Origin: Sphaerisporangium album
GTDB lineage: Bacteria > Actinomycetota > Actinomycetes > Streptosporangiales > Streptosporangiaceae
Length of the DNA stretch: 64,000 nucleotides
Assembly: GCF_003323745.1 (NCBI RefSeq)
Contig: NZ_QOIL01000026.1
Location: forward strand, 62,001-126,000
Direction: 5' to 3'
The notes beneath the pieces were generated by a model, which saw nothing but the letters and a program-made list of their open reading frames with translations, did not search any database and was not told where the DNA came from. Shown in pieces: positions 35,369 to 44,504 of this stretch (position 1 is its first letter; every line of letters begins with the position of its first letter). The position numbers and the translations under genes are program-made.

Positions 35369-35575
35369 ATGCCGCGTTACGACTACCGCTGCCGCGCCTG
35401 CGGATCGACCTTCGAGCTCTCGCGCCCCATGTCCGCCGCGAGCGACGCCGCCGTCTGCCCCGAGGGGCACGACGACACGGTGAAGCTGCTGTCGACGGTC
35501 GCCGTCACGGGCGGCGCCCAGGCCCCCCGCCCCAGCGGGGGAGGCGGCTGCTGCGGCGGAGGCTGCTGCGGCTGA
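35369..35575 (+). CDS. FmdB-family zinc-ribbon protein
   Basis: 68 residues. MPRYDYRCRACGSTFELSRPM is the FmdB zinc ribbon (in the sequence the CxxC at 8-11), with a second Cys/His pair at PEGHD near residue 32. The C terminus is a Gly-rich, Cys-rich tail (GGGCC, GGGCCG). Proteins of this group are proposed regulators or redox/metal-binding adaptors. Function is not known in detail. The gene is short and well-formed, with no partners. Confidence 0.82.
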   Translation: MPRYDYRCRACGSTFELSRPMSAASDAAVCPEGHDDTVKLLSTVAVTGGAQAPRPSGGGGCCGGGCCG

Positions 35576-35620
35576 CGCCCTTCGCTCCCCGGGTCACCCC
35601 ACCCCGGTCCACACCGCCCG

Positions 35621-35654
35621 CGGGACGTGACCGCGTCCCTGCGCTCACGTCCCG
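35621..35654. terminator. Terminator between the zinc-ribbon and WYL genes
   Basis: CGGGACGTGA (35621-35630) and TCACGTCCCG (35645-35654), a perfect 10-bp stem with a 14-nt loop, lie between two convergent genes. Confidence 0.65.
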
Positions 35655-35714
35655 GCACGCGTGCAGGAGAGCCACCGGCCGGGATCAGGGCCCGGCCGGG
35701 GCCGAAGGTGTCTG

Positions 35715-36191
35715 TCAGGCGGCCTTTCTGCGCTGGAACGGCAGGTACCGCTCGGCGCGGTGGGGGCGCGCGGGGACCAGCGTCGGCTCCACCGCGACGA
35801 TGCGGTCGAACCGGAACGCCCGGATGCCCGCCGCCGTGCGGCACCAGCCCACGAGATACCAGTGGTCGCGGTGGACCAGGCAGGTGACCGGCTCGACGTC
35901 ACGCGACGTGACGCGGCCGCCGGCGTCGCGATAGTGGAGCCGCACGACCTGACGGCCGGTCACCGCGCCGGCGATCGTGCGTGCGCGCCTCGCGACATCG
36001 GGAGGCAGGGGTGTGGTCAGCGTGTCCAGCGTCTCGGTGATCACCTCGTCGTCGAGGTCGAGCTGTTCGAAAACCGAGCGCAGGCCCCGGCGGGCGGTCA
36101 CCGCTTGGGGACCTTCTCCGAGATGGGCCAAAGACAAGGCTAGAGCGGCGATTTCGGCGGTCGTCAGAAGGGGCGTGGTGACGTTTGCCAT
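35715..36191 (-). CDS. WYL-domain protein without a helix-turn-helix
   Basis: 158 residues from the ATG at 36191 (MANVTTPLLTTAEIAALALS); the frame is open to 36326 but upstream sequence is not family-like. The C-terminal WYL domain shows VVRLHYRDAGGRVTSRDVEP, then CLVHRDHWYLVGWCRTAAGIRAFRFDRI (in two parts). Typical WYL regulators are about 320 residues with a DNA-binding N-terminal domain; this one has only a short helical lead. It may act as a ligand-sensing or partner protein, or be a decayed regulator. Confidence 0.8.
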   Translation of the reverse strand: MANVTTPLLTTAEIAALALSLAHLGEGPQAVTARRGLRSVFEQLDLDDEVITETLDTLTTPLPPDVARRARTIAGAVTGRQVVRLHYRDAGGRVTSRDVEPVTCLVHRDHWYLVGWCRTAAGIRAFRFDRIVAVEPTLVPARPHRAERYLPFQRRKAA

Positions 36192-36302
36192 ACGCCAACA
36201 GTACCGCCGGGCACCGACATTTTTCGAACACCCGACCCCGGAACGGCCATCTGCGGGGCGACTCTTCGTGACCTGCGGGTGACGGTCACCTAACCCCCGC
36301 GA

Positions 36303-36328
36303 GGGTGCGGCCCGCGCGGGCCGCACCC
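36303..36328 (-). terminator. Terminator of ilvD
   Basis: GGGTGCGGCCC (36303-36313) and GGGCCGCACCC (36318-36328), an 11-bp perfect stem with a 4-nt loop, sits 11 bp downstream of the ilvD stop. Confidence 0.8.
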
Positions 36329-36339
36329 GGGTCCGAAGA

Positions 36340-38178
36340 TCAGCGGGAGAGCTGGGACAGGTCGCGCGAGGCGCCCGTCGAGGCCGAGGTCGTGAGCGCG
36401 GCGTACGCCTGCAGCGCCGCGCTGACCGGGCGGGTGCGCTCGCGCGGGCGGTAGGAGCCGAGCTCGGCCAGCACGCGCTCGCGGCGCGCCGCCAGCTCGG
36501 CCTCGGCGACCTTGAGCTCGATGCTCCGCCCGGGGATGTCGATCTCGATCAGGTCGCCGTCCTCGACCAGGGCGATGATGCCGCCCTCGGCGGCCTCGGG
36601 CGAGGCGTGGCCGATGGACAGACCGGACGTCCCGCCGGAGAACCGCCCGTCGGTGACGAGCGCGCACGCCTTTCCGAGGCCCCTGCCCTTCAGGAAGCTC
36701 GTCGGGTAGAGCATCTCCTGCATGCCGGGACCGCCCTTGGGCCCCTCGTAGCGGATCACCACGACGTCGCCGGCCGACACGCGCTTGCCGAGGATGCCCT
36801 CGACCGCGTCCTCCTGCGACTCGAACACCACCGCCGGGCCGCTGAACTTCCAGATCGACTCGTCGACGCCCGCCGTCTTGACGATCGCGCCGTCGGGCGC
36901 GAGGTTGCCGTACAGCACCGCCAGGCCGCCGTCACGGGTGTAGGCGTGGTCGAGGTCGCGGATGCAGCCCTCGGCGCGGTCCACGTCCAGCGAGTCCCAC
37001 CGGGCGTCCTGCGAGTAGGCCTTGACCGTGCGGACGTTGCCCGGCGCGGCGTGCCACAGCTCCAGCGCCTCGTCGGTGACGGTGGGGGACTGAGGATCCC
37101 AGGCGGCGAGGTACTCGGTCAGGGAGGACGCGTGGATGCTGTGCGCGTCGCGGTGCAGCAGCCCCGCGCGGTCCAGCTCGCCCAGGATGCCCGGGATGCC
37201 GCCCGCCCGGTGGACGTCCTCGACGTGGTACTTCGCCGTCGCGGGCGCGACCTTGCACAGGCACGGCACCCGCAGCGAGAGCTCGTTGATCTCCTTCAGG
37301 CCGAAGTCGACGCCCGCCTCGCGGGCCGCGGCCAGCAGGTGGAGGATCGTGTTCGTCGAGCCGCCCATCGCGACGTCCAGCGCCATGGCGTTCTCGAACG
37401 CGTCACGGGTGGCGATGCCGCGCGGCAGCACCGACGCGTCGTCCTGCTCGTAGTAACGCCGGGTGATCTCGACGACCTGGCGCCCGGCCCGCTCGAACAG
37501 GGCCTTGCGGGCCTTGTGGGTGGCGAGCGTGGTGCCGTTGCCCGGCAGGGCCAGGCCGATCGCCTCGGTGAGGCAGTTCATCGAGTTGGCGGTGAACATG
37601 CCGCTACAGGACCCGCAGGTCGGGCAGGCGTTCTCCTCCATCTCCAGCAGCTCGGCGTCCGACACGCTGTCGTCCGCCGCGGCGATCATGGGGTCGATCA
37701 GGTCGAGCTTGCGGCCCGAGGTCTTGCCGGCCTCCATGGGTCCGCCGGAGACGAAGACCGTCGGGATGTTGAGCCGGAACGCGGCCAGCAGCATGCCGGG
37801 CGTGATCTTGTCGCAGTTGGAGACGCAGACCAGCGCGTCGGCGCAGTGGGCGTTGACCATGTACTCGACCGCGTCGGCGATCAGCTCGCGGGAGGGCAGG
37901 GAGTAGAGCATGCCCCCGTGGCCCATGGCGATGCCGTCGTCGACCGCGATGGTGTTGAACTCGCGGGGGATGGCCCCGGCCTCGCGCACGCCGCTCGCCA
38001 CCACGTCGGCCACCTCGCGCAGGTGCACGTGGCCGGGGACGAACTGGGTGAAGCTGTTGGCCACCGCGACGATCGGCTTGCCGAGGTCGCCGCCGGCTAC
38101 GCCCGTGGCCCGGAGCAGGGCGCGGGCCCCCGCCATGTTCCTGCCATGAGTGACCGTACGAGACCTGAGGGCCGGCAT
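36340..38178 (-). CDS. ilvD: Dihydroxy-acid dehydratase
   Basis: 612 residues. It dehydrates 2,3-dihydroxy-isovalerate and -methylvalerate to the keto acids of valine and isoleucine. The iron-sulfur cysteines are in [15 protein letters not shown] (about residue 122) and [20 protein letters not shown] (about 192). Other family blocks are [33 protein letters not shown] and the late [17 protein letters not shown]. Length matches the 610-620 residue class. The gene stands alone; ilvB/ilvC are not nearby. Confidence 0.96.
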   Translation of the reverse strand: MPALRSRTVTHGRNMAGARALLRATGVAGGDLGKPIVAVANSFTQFVPGHVHLREVADVVASGVREAGAIPREFNTIAVDDGIAMGHGGMLYSLPSRELIADAVEYMVNAHCADALVCVSNCDKITPGMLLAAFRLNIPTVFVSGGPMEAGKTSGRKLDLIDPMIAAADDSVSDAELLEMEENACPTCGSCSGMFTANSMNCLTEAIGLALPGNGTTLATHKARKALFERAGRQVVEITRRYYEQDDASVLPRGIATRDAFENAMALDVAMGGSTNTILHLLAAAREAGVDFGLKEINELSLRVPCLCKVAPATAKYHVEDVHRAGGIPGILGELDRAGLLHRDAHSIHASSLTEYLAAWDPQSPTVTDEALELWHAAPGNVRTVKAYSQDARWDSLDVDRAEGCIRDLDHAYTRDGGLAVLYGNLAPDGAIVKTAGVDESIWKFSGPAVVFESQEDAVEGILGKRVSAGDVVVIRYEGPKGGPGMQEMLYPTSFLKGRGLGKACALVTDGRFSGGTSGLSIGHASPEAAEGGIIALVEDGDLIEIDIPGRSIELKVAEAELAARRERVLAELGSYRPRERTRPVSAALQAYAALTTSASTGASRDLSQLSR

Positions 38179-38312
38179 GACCGTTCTCCCATCCGACGAC
38201 TACCGCTGAGCCTTCCAGGCGGAAGGTTCCACGCTGAGTCTTCAAATGGTACGGCCAACGCCCGCCTGACGAGACCCGCGGTCCACGGGCCGGACACCGT
38301 GGGTGCGGAGAC

Positions 38313-38364
38313 CCTTCGGGGTTCCCGGGGGCAGTGGTGGATCAGGTGACGGGAACCCCGAAGG
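38313..38364 (-). terminator. Terminator after the NERD gene
   Basis: Perfect 15-bp inverted repeat (38313-38327 and 38350-38364, left arm CCTTCGGGGTTCCCG) with a 22-nt loop, between the NERD gene stop and ilvD. Confidence 0.72.
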
Positions 38365-38376
38365 ACCTTTGGACGG

Positions 38377-39204
38377 TCAGCTCTCGGGATAGCGCGCCGG
38401 GAGGACCTGCTCGGCGGCGGCGTAGATGGCCTCGACCTCGTCCTCGGTCAGGGAACGTTCCCGGTTGGTGATCCACTTGCGCACGCGCGAGCCGTCGAAG
38501 ACGTCCACCTCGCGGATGTTGAGGATCTTCCACGGGATCGCCGGGCCGTAGATCGCCAGGGACGGCACCACGGTGATCTCGCGCCCCAGCGCCTTGCCGA
38601 TCAGCTCGCTCGCCTGGGACGCCTCCCAGCGGGCCTCGTCGAGACGAGGCTTCTGGTTGAACGGGCCGTGGAACAGCTTGCGGTGGGACTGGACCCGGAC
38701 CGGAAGCCGTTTGTCCCAGTTCTCGGAGTCGACCGCGTAAACCCCGGTGGGCCCGACGACCAGGTGGTCGACCTGGGCGTCGCTGTCCGGGAAGCCGCGG
38801 GCGTGCAGCGTGAGGTAGCCGTTGCGTTCGAGCTTCTTCAGCTGCGCCTCGGTGCGGCGCTCGGCCGCCGAGGCGCGCCGCCAGGGCCCGATCGTCGAGC
38901 TCGTGCGCGCACGGTAGACGGTATGGGCGATCGCGGCGAGGATCGCGGCGACCAGCCCGAGGCGCCAGCTCCACATGGGGATGCCCACGAGGAGCGCCGC
39001 GCCGGCGGAGATGAGGGCGCGCACCCGCAGATGCCGGTATTTGGGTTGCTGAAGCAGCGCGACGAGAGAGACGCGCTCGATGGGCGCGTACGTCGCCTCG
39101 GGGGCCGGGGGCCGTGATTTCGGCTCCGAGGGGCGGTCACTCACCCAAATTGGTGACGTATTGTGACCGTCGTCAGGTTCTAGACCGGAATCCACGTAAC
39201 TCAC
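38377..39204 (-). CDS. Membrane-attached NERD (nuclease-related) domain protein
   Basis: 275 residues. A Pro/Ser-rich N terminus, two adjacent membrane helices (about residues 60-95), and a NERD domain from about 112 to 230 (ERRTEAQLKKLERNGYLTLH, DSDAQVDHLVVGPTGVYAVDSE, NWDKRLPVRVQ). The D and E of the VDHLVVGPTGVYAVDSE motif fit the nuclease-like active site. A C-terminal basic segment (VRKWITNRERSLTEDEVE) follows. NERD proteins are suspected DNA-processing or defence-related factors; no partner gene supports a specific role here. Confidence 0.83.
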   Translation of the reverse strand: MSYVDSGLEPDDGHNTSPIWVSDRPSEPKSRPPAPEATYAPIERVSLVALLQQPKYRHLRVRALISAGAALLVGIPMWSWRLGLVAAILAAIAHTVYRARTSSTIGPWRRASAAERRTEAQLKKLERNGYLTLHARGFPDSDAQVDHLVVGPTGVYAVDSENWDKRLPVRVQSHRKLFHGPFNQKPRLDEARWEASQASELIGKALGREITVVPSLAIYGPAIPWKILNIREVDVFDGSRVRKWITNRERSLTEDEVEAIYAAAEQVLPARYPES

Positions 39205-39349
39205 GGTAGTTGAGACTCAAGGGTGTGCCTAGTGTTGTCTAGTTCACATTTTTGTGGCCGCACGTTCCCGCATCGTAGGGCGAAAAGCCGGGTATCTAGC
39301 TCTTTTCTCTCTAGATAACTCGTGGTCACAGGCCCTACTGTGCGAAAGC

Positions 39350-40768
39350 GTGGCGCACATACATGATCTCACAGTCCTGGAGCAGGCCGCGGCCGTGCGA
39401 TCCAGGGAGCTGTCGCCGGTCGAGATCACCAAGCACTATCTGGAGCGCGTCGAGCGGCTCGACTCCGAGGTCGGGGCCTTCGTCACGCTGACCCGCGAGC
39501 GCGCGCTGGAGCAGGCGCGCGAGGCCGAGGAACTGGCGATGCGCGGCGGCGACCTTCCGCCGCTGCTCGGCGTCCCCGTCCCGATCAAGGACCTCAACCT
39601 CGTCAAGGACGTCCCCGTCCGGTTCGGCTCGGCGACCTACGACGGCTTCGTCTCGCCCGTGAGCGACAGCGTCGTCGACCGCCTGCGGGACGCCGGCACG
39701 ATCATGCTGGGCAAGACCGCCACGCCGGAGTTCGGCCTCCCCTGCTACACCGAGACCGATGTCTCGCCCCCGTCCCGCACGCCGTGGGACCTGACCCGGT
39801 CGGCGGGCGGTTCCAGTGGCGGCGCGGCGGCGGCGGTCGCGGCGGGCCTCGCCCCCGCCGCGCACGGCAGCGACGGCGCCGGGTCGATCCGCATCCCCGC
39901 CTCGGTGTGCGGCCTGTTCGGCCTGAAGCCCACGCGCGGGCGCATCTCGTTCGCGCCCGTGGTCCCCGACCTGGCGGGGCTGTCCACCAACGGCCCGATC
40001 ACCCGCACGGTCGCCGACGCCGCCGCGCTGCTCGAGATCATGGCGCACAACCAGCCGGGCGACCTGTACTTCGCCCCGCCGTCCCCGGTCGGCTTCACCG
40101 AGGCGGTCACGCGCCCGCCCGGCCGGCTCAGGATCGGCCGGTACGCCACCGCCGTCGTGCCCGGCACCGAGGTCCACCCCGACGTGCTCGCCGCCTACGA
40201 GAGCGCCTCGGAGCTGCTGGCCTCGCTCGGCCACGAGATCGTCGACATGCCCTCGCCCTTCGACGCCTCCATCGTGGGCGAGTTCGAGAAGCTGTGGTTC
40301 TGCTTCGCGTGCATGCACCCGGTGGACCCCTCGCTGGAGCCGAAGCTGCGGCCCCTCACGCGGTGGCTGCGCGAGCGCGGCTTCGCCACCAGCGCCCCGG
40401 CCTTCCTGCAGGCCCAGGCCGCCCTGCAGACCGCGACGCGGTTCGCGTTCCTCGTGATGAACGAGTTCGACGCGGTGCTCACGCCCACCGTCACCCAGCC
40501 TCCCGTGCCCGTGGGCTGGTTCGAGGACGTCGAGGACCCGAAGGAGACGTTCGACCGCATGGAGCGCTTCGCGCCCTTCGCGGCGACGTACAACGTCAGC
40601 GGCCAGCCCGCAGTCAACCTGCCCCTGTACTGGACGGACGCCGGGCTGCCCATCGGTGTGATGCTCGCGGGCCGTTTCGGCGACGAGGCCACGCTGATCT
40701 CGCTGTCGGCGCAGGTCGAGGCGGCCGTCGGCGGGTTCTGGGGGGAGCGGCGCCCGGCGATCTGGTGA
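39350..40768 (+). CDS. Amidase (AS family)
   Basis: 472 residues from the GTG at 39350 (a longer frame from 39254 adds 32 non-family residues). The Ser-Ser-Lys catalytic triad is present: Lys in GVPVPIKDLNLVKDV, and the serines in TRSAGGSSGGAAAAVAAGLAP and SDGAGSIRIPASVCGLFGLKP (each in the AS signature). It hydrolyses a carboxamide; the closest relatives by motif are amidase/GatA-like hydrolases, but GatB and GatC are absent. There is no clear ribosome-binding site, so the mRNA may be leaderless. Confidence 0.9.
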   Translation: MAHIHDLTVLEQAAAVRSRELSPVEITKHYLERVERLDSEVGAFVTLTRERALEQAREAEELAMRGGDLPPLLGVPVPIKDLNLVKDVPVRFGSATYDGFVSPVSDSVVDRLRDAGTIMLGKTATPEFGLPCYTETDVSPPSRTPWDLTRSAGGSSGGAAAAVAAGLAPAAHGSDGAGSIRIPASVCGLFGLKPTRGRISFAPVVPDLAGLSTNGPITRTVADAAALLEIMAHNQPGDLYFAPPSPVGFTEAVTRPPGRLRIGRYATAVVPGTEVHPDVLAAYESASELLASLGHEIVDMPSPFDASIVGEFEKLWFCFACMHPVDPSLEPKLRPLTRWLRERGFATSAPAFLQAQAALQTATRFAFLVMNEFDAVLTPTVTQPPVPVGWFEDVEDPKETFDRMERFAPFAATYNVSGQPAVNLPLYWTDAGLPIGVMLAGRFGDEATLISLSAQVEAAVGGFWGERRPAIW

Positions 40769-40792
40769 GATCGCGGGGCGCCTTCGTGACGC

Positions 40793-41785
40793 TCACAGGT
40801 GGCGGCCGTGCGTCACCGGCACGCCGAGCAGCCTGACCAGCTCGCCCGCGACGTCCGCGAGCAGCGTCGCGGGCGGGATCGGCGCGCCCGCCACCGCGCC
40901 GAACAGGCTCGGCAGGCCCGGCAGCGGGAAGCCGTCGTCCCGGGTCGCGCGGTTGCCCACGCCGTTCTTGTCCAGGTGGGCACGGCTGCGCGTCCAGGCG
41001 TCCAGCACCTCCTCCGGCGAGGGCACCCCGAAGCCGTGGCCCACGGGGGCGGCGTGGCGCAGGCGCACCAGCGGGGTGTCGGCGAACGTCAGCGCCACCT
41101 TGCATCGCACGGCGAGGGTCTCGCGCTCCCCCTCGGGGATCCAGTCCATCGCCGTGCACGGCCTGCGGCACCGGGCCACGCACGTCGCGAGCGCCCCCGC
41201 GAGCTGGCTGTGCTGGCGGTCGAAGTACGCCCGCCAGCCCTCCGGCGGCTCGTGGGCGACCCGCAGCGTGCGCTCGGCGGCCGATTTCTCCGACTTCGTG
41301 TGGTCGCAGTCGCGGTCGCCGATCACGCCGAACCGGCTTCCCTCGGCGCGCAGCCCCTCCGGCCAGCGCGCCGGGTCGCCCGAGTGGCCGAGCACCGGCT
41401 CGAACGCCAGCAGGGGCAGGTACTCCCCGGCGATGTGCAGCGCGGCCATCATCGAGCTCAGCTCGCGCCGCTCCCAGCGGATCCTGATGACCTCCAGCAG
41501 CAGGCCGTAGGCGGGTCTGAGCGAGGCCAGGGCTCCGCGCGGCTGCTCGCGGGGCGTCTGCGGCATGTGGCAGTCACGCGCCCGCCGCCGCAGGTCCCCG
41601 CGTACGGCCTTGTGGTCGACCTCGGCGGCGAAATCCTCGGCGTCCAGCGTCAGCAGGCGCTGCCCGAACTCGCACAGCGCGGGGATCAGCACGGCCTCCG
41701 GCACCACCTGGGGGGCCAGGGCGCCGAGGTCGGCGAACGCGTACCTGCGTGCGAGCTCGGTGAGAAGGTCGAGGGGCGAGTTCAC
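40793..41785 (-). CDS. Orphan protein of unknown function
   Basis: 330 residues from the GTG at 41785, with GAGAGGG 7 nt upstream (TTG 41788 is one codon earlier). No known domain is evident. Visible features are an N-terminal helical region (LDLLTELARRYAFADL, VLIPALCEFGQRLLTLDAEDF), a GDRDCDHTKSEKSAAERTLR stretch rich in charged residues, and a Cys cluster (CVARCRRPC). The C-terminal part alternates Pro/Gly loops with helices. Composition and length indicate a real gene. It converges on the amidase and sits upstream in the same strand as nothing known. Confidence 0.7.
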   Translation of the reverse strand: MNSPLDLLTELARRYAFADLGALAPQVVPEAVLIPALCEFGQRLLTLDAEDFAAEVDHKAVRGDLRRRARDCHMPQTPREQPRGALASLRPAYGLLLEVIRIRWERRELSSMMAALHIAGEYLPLLAFEPVLGHSGDPARWPEGLRAEGSRFGVIGDRDCDHTKSEKSAAERTLRVAHEPPEGWRAYFDRQHSQLAGALATCVARCRRPCTAMDWIPEGERETLAVRCKVALTFADTPLVRLRHAAPVGHGFGVPSPEEVLDAWTRSRAHLDKNGVGNRATRDDGFPLPGLPSLFGAVAGAPIPPATLLADVAGELVRLLGVPVTHGRHL

Positions 41786-41797
41786 CAAGCCACCCTC

Positions 41798-43672
41798 TCA
41801 CGCAACCGGCGATCTCCCCTCAGAACGCCCGGCCGCGGTCCGGGCCAGGCTCACAAGCGCGTCGGGGTGCGGCGGGCCCGCGGGCGAGTGGACGTGGACG
41901 GCGAAGGCGCCGTTGCCGGTCCGGGCCGAGATCACGCCCGGGTAGAGCATCGCGCCCTGGCCCAGCCCGGGGACCTGGCTGCCCTGGACCCGGCTGATCA
42001 GGCCGCCGAGGGCCATCAGGTAGCCGCCGCGCGCGCCCTCGGCGGTGTGCACGTCGACGGTGACGGGCGTCGGCCCGGTGGCCTCGAAGCGCCGCGAGCG
42101 CACCCGCAGCCAGGGCGGCATGGGCAGCTCGCCCTCGGGGAAGGGGCCGCCGGGCCCGAAGTCCACGCCGAGCGCCCGCCGCAGGTCGGCGGGCGTGAGG
42201 AGCGAGGACGGGCCTCCCGGCGCGTCGCCCTCCGCCTCCTGCCCCTGGCCGGCCGGGGAACGGCCGAGCAGGGGGATCTCGCCGAGGTTCTCCGGCGCCT
42301 CCAGCACGTGCTCGCCGGTGTCGTCGTACGACGCGGACTCCCGGTGCCGCGACCGGCCGACGACCTCGATGGCGTCGACCCAGCCGAGCCTGCGGAACAC
42401 GCGCGCCTTCACCAGGTCCCCCTCGGTGAGCGGCTGCCACAGCGCCGCGGTGATGCCGTACGCCCGCACGTCGCGCGCGCGGCCGTCGTCCAGCGCGACC
42501 CAGTAGGCGTACTTGGGGTCGTCGTTGCCGTTGCCGCCGGTCTGGAAGGCGCGCAGCCGGACGATCCGCCCCTCCACTTCGGCCTTGCCGGCGAGGTCGG
42601 CGAGGGCGAAGACGATCGGCGCGCCGGCCACGAGGCCCGCGCCGAGGAGGGCCACCGGCACGACCAGCGCCTCCGGCCAGCCGATCAGGGCGTGGACGGC
42701 GATGCCGATGAACCAGAGCCAGAACCCGGTGAAGAACGCCGCCGCCAGACCGCGCAGGACGGCCTGCCCCGGCGGGCGTCCCCGGATGATCCGCCGAGGA
42801 TAGGTGACGTTGACGACGTGCCACATGCCGCCGTAGTCGGACCAGGCCCGCCGGTCGTCGGCGGGACGGCTGACCGGCAGGCTGTTCACGGCCCGTCCCG
42901 CCAGCCCGAGGGCGGCGGCGTACGCGAGGTGCCGCCCCCAGATCGTGATGGCGGCGGCGGGCCGCTCGGCGAACCCGCCGCCCGCGGCCAGGTGCTCGCG
43001 CACGCCCATCCAGTACCCGGCCACCCGGGCGCCCTCGGCCGTGCCGCGCTCGCCGTTGAGCCGGCCCATCAGCGTGGTCAGCAGGCCGAACGACACGAGC
43101 GCCGCGCCGAGGCCCGCCCCGAAGCCGTCCTTGTCGGCGGTCCCGGCCACGGCACCGCCGCAGACGAGCGCGGGCAGCGCCGCGGCGGCGGTCAGCACCG
43201 TCACCTGGAACCGGTTCCAGCGCGGCCGCGACAGCCCCTGCTCGCGCGCCTCCGCGATCACCTTCCTGCGGAAGCTCTTCCACCACCGGCCGAGGTTGCG
43301 CGCGCCCTCGGCCAGGGCCCCGGTCGCCACCACGCCGTCGGTGGCCAGCGACCGCACGTGGTCGTGGACGAGCTTCTCGTACGGCCGAAGCGGGGTCTTC
43401 GGCTCGCGCAGCCGCACGAGGGACAGCTCAGGGCCGACCTCTTCGATCTGGACCGCGCCCCGCGCCGCGAGGTCGAGCAGCGTGGCCGCGACGGCCTCGT
43501 CGCAGAGCCGCCAGTTGCCGGTGACCAGGTCGACCAGCGCGGGGGACTCCTCGCGAAGCTCACCGGTAGGGGGCCCGGGCGTGATGTCCGGATTACGGGT
43601 GGCGATCGCGAACATCGCCACGAGCAGCAGCCAGAGCCCCGCGGCGACGGCCGCGGCGAGGAAGTAGATCAT
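41798..43672 (-). CDS. DUF2207-like multi-helix membrane protein
   Basis: 624 residues. A membrane helix at the very N terminus (YFLAAAVAAGLWLLLVAMFAI), a cytosolic winged-helix-like region (ALVDLVTGNWRLCDEAVAATLLDLAARGAVQIEE), two central helices (about 155-205), another pair (about 305-360), and a soluble C-terminal half. DUF2207 proteins usually begin with an extracellular beta-rich domain; that part is absent, so this is a shortened form. It lies next to LemA, the usual genomic partner. The C-terminal 260 residues lack a recognisable domain. Confidence 0.72.
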   Translation of the reverse strand: MIYFLAAAVAAGLWLLLVAMFAIATRNPDITPGPPTGELREESPALVDLVTGNWRLCDEAVAATLLDLAARGAVQIEEVGPELSLVRLREPKTPLRPYEKLVHDHVRSLATDGVVATGALAEGARNLGRWWKSFRRKVIAEAREQGLSRPRWNRFQVTVLTAAAALPALVCGGAVAGTADKDGFGAGLGAALVSFGLLTTLMGRLNGERGTAEGARVAGYWMGVREHLAAGGGFAERPAAAITIWGRHLAYAAALGLAGRAVNSLPVSRPADDRRAWSDYGGMWHVVNVTYPRRIIRGRPPGQAVLRGLAAAFFTGFWLWFIGIAVHALIGWPEALVVPVALLGAGLVAGAPIVFALADLAGKAEVEGRIVRLRAFQTGGNGNDDPKYAYWVALDDGRARDVRAYGITAALWQPLTEGDLVKARVFRRLGWVDAIEVVGRSRHRESASYDDTGEHVLEAPENLGEIPLLGRSPAGQGQEAEGDAPGGPSSLLTPADLRRALGVDFGPGGPFPEGELPMPPWLRVRSRRFEATGPTPVTVDVHTAEGARGGYLMALGGLISRVQGSQVPGLGQGAMLYPGVISARTGNGAFAVHVHSPAGPPHPDALVSLARTAAGRSEGRSPVA

Positions 43673-43682
43673 GGCCGGGGTG

Positions 43683-44234
43683 CTAGAAGCGGACCTGGAC
43701 CGGGCCGCGCTCCTCGCCCGGGGCCTGGAAGTACTCGCGGGCCTGGAACCCCGTCATGCCCGCCACCACGTTCGCCGGCACCGTCTGGATGCCGTTGTTG
43801 TAGGCGAGGACGGCGTCGTTGTAGTACTGCCGGGAGTAGGCGATGCGGTTCTCGCTGGTCGCCAGCTCCTCCTGCAGGGCGGCGAAGTTCGCGTTGGCCT
43901 TCAGGTCGGGGTAGGCCTCGGAGACCGCGAACAGGTTCTTCAGCGCTCCGGTGAGCATGTTCTCGGCGGAGGCCTGGTCATGCGGGCCCTGGGCCGTGAC
44001 GGCCTGCTGCCGGGCGGCGACCACGGCCTCGAGCGTCTGGCGCTCGTGGGCGGCGTATCCCTTGACGGTCTCGACCAGGTTCGGGATCAGGTCGTGGCGA
44101 CGCTTGAGCTGGACGTCGATCTGCGCCCAGGCGTTGTCCACCGCGCCGCGCCTCCTGACGAGGCCGTTGTAGGTGGTGACGAGAAGGAAGGCGAGGAGGA
44201 GGACAAGGACGCCGAAGACGATTAGAGCGATCAA
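43683..44234 (-). CDS. lemA: LemA-family protein
   Basis: 183 residues. One N-terminal membrane helix (residues 1-20) leads into a coiled helical bundle with the LemA hallmark NGLVRRRGAVDNAWAQIDVQLKRR and DLIPNLVETVKGYAAHE, then the SRQYYNDAVLAYNNGIQTVPAN block. LemA is anchored with a short extracytoplasmic N terminus. Function is not settled. It starts 10 bp upstream of the DUF2207-like gene in the same direction, so they are probably co-transcribed. Confidence 0.93.
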   Translation of the reverse strand: MIALIVFGVLVLLLAFLLVTTYNGLVRRRGAVDNAWAQIDVQLKRRHDLIPNLVETVKGYAAHERQTLEAVVAARQQAVTAQGPHDQASAENMLTGALKNLFAVSEAYPDLKANANFAALQEELATSENRIAYSRQYYNDAVLAYNNGIQTVPANVVAGMTGFQAREYFQAPGEERGPVQVRF

Positions 44235-44504
44235 GGGGGGCCTCCCGGACGTACGGTGACAGCGCGCACAGTAGACCCGCGGTGGTCCGCTGTAAACGGC
44301 CGCTGTCGCGCTCAGGGTCCCATGTCACCCCCAGGTGGTTGCAGCGCGCTTACAGAGCACTGAAGCCACACCCCGGCCGCGAGGCCGACCGGCCCGCCCG
44401 ACGCTCAACCGGACTTGGGCGCCGGGCGGCCCGGGCTCGGAGAAGGACGCGTCCCGGACGGGCGTGCCCGCCCGCCCGGGGATGGGGCTTTCCGTGGAGG
44501 AGGG

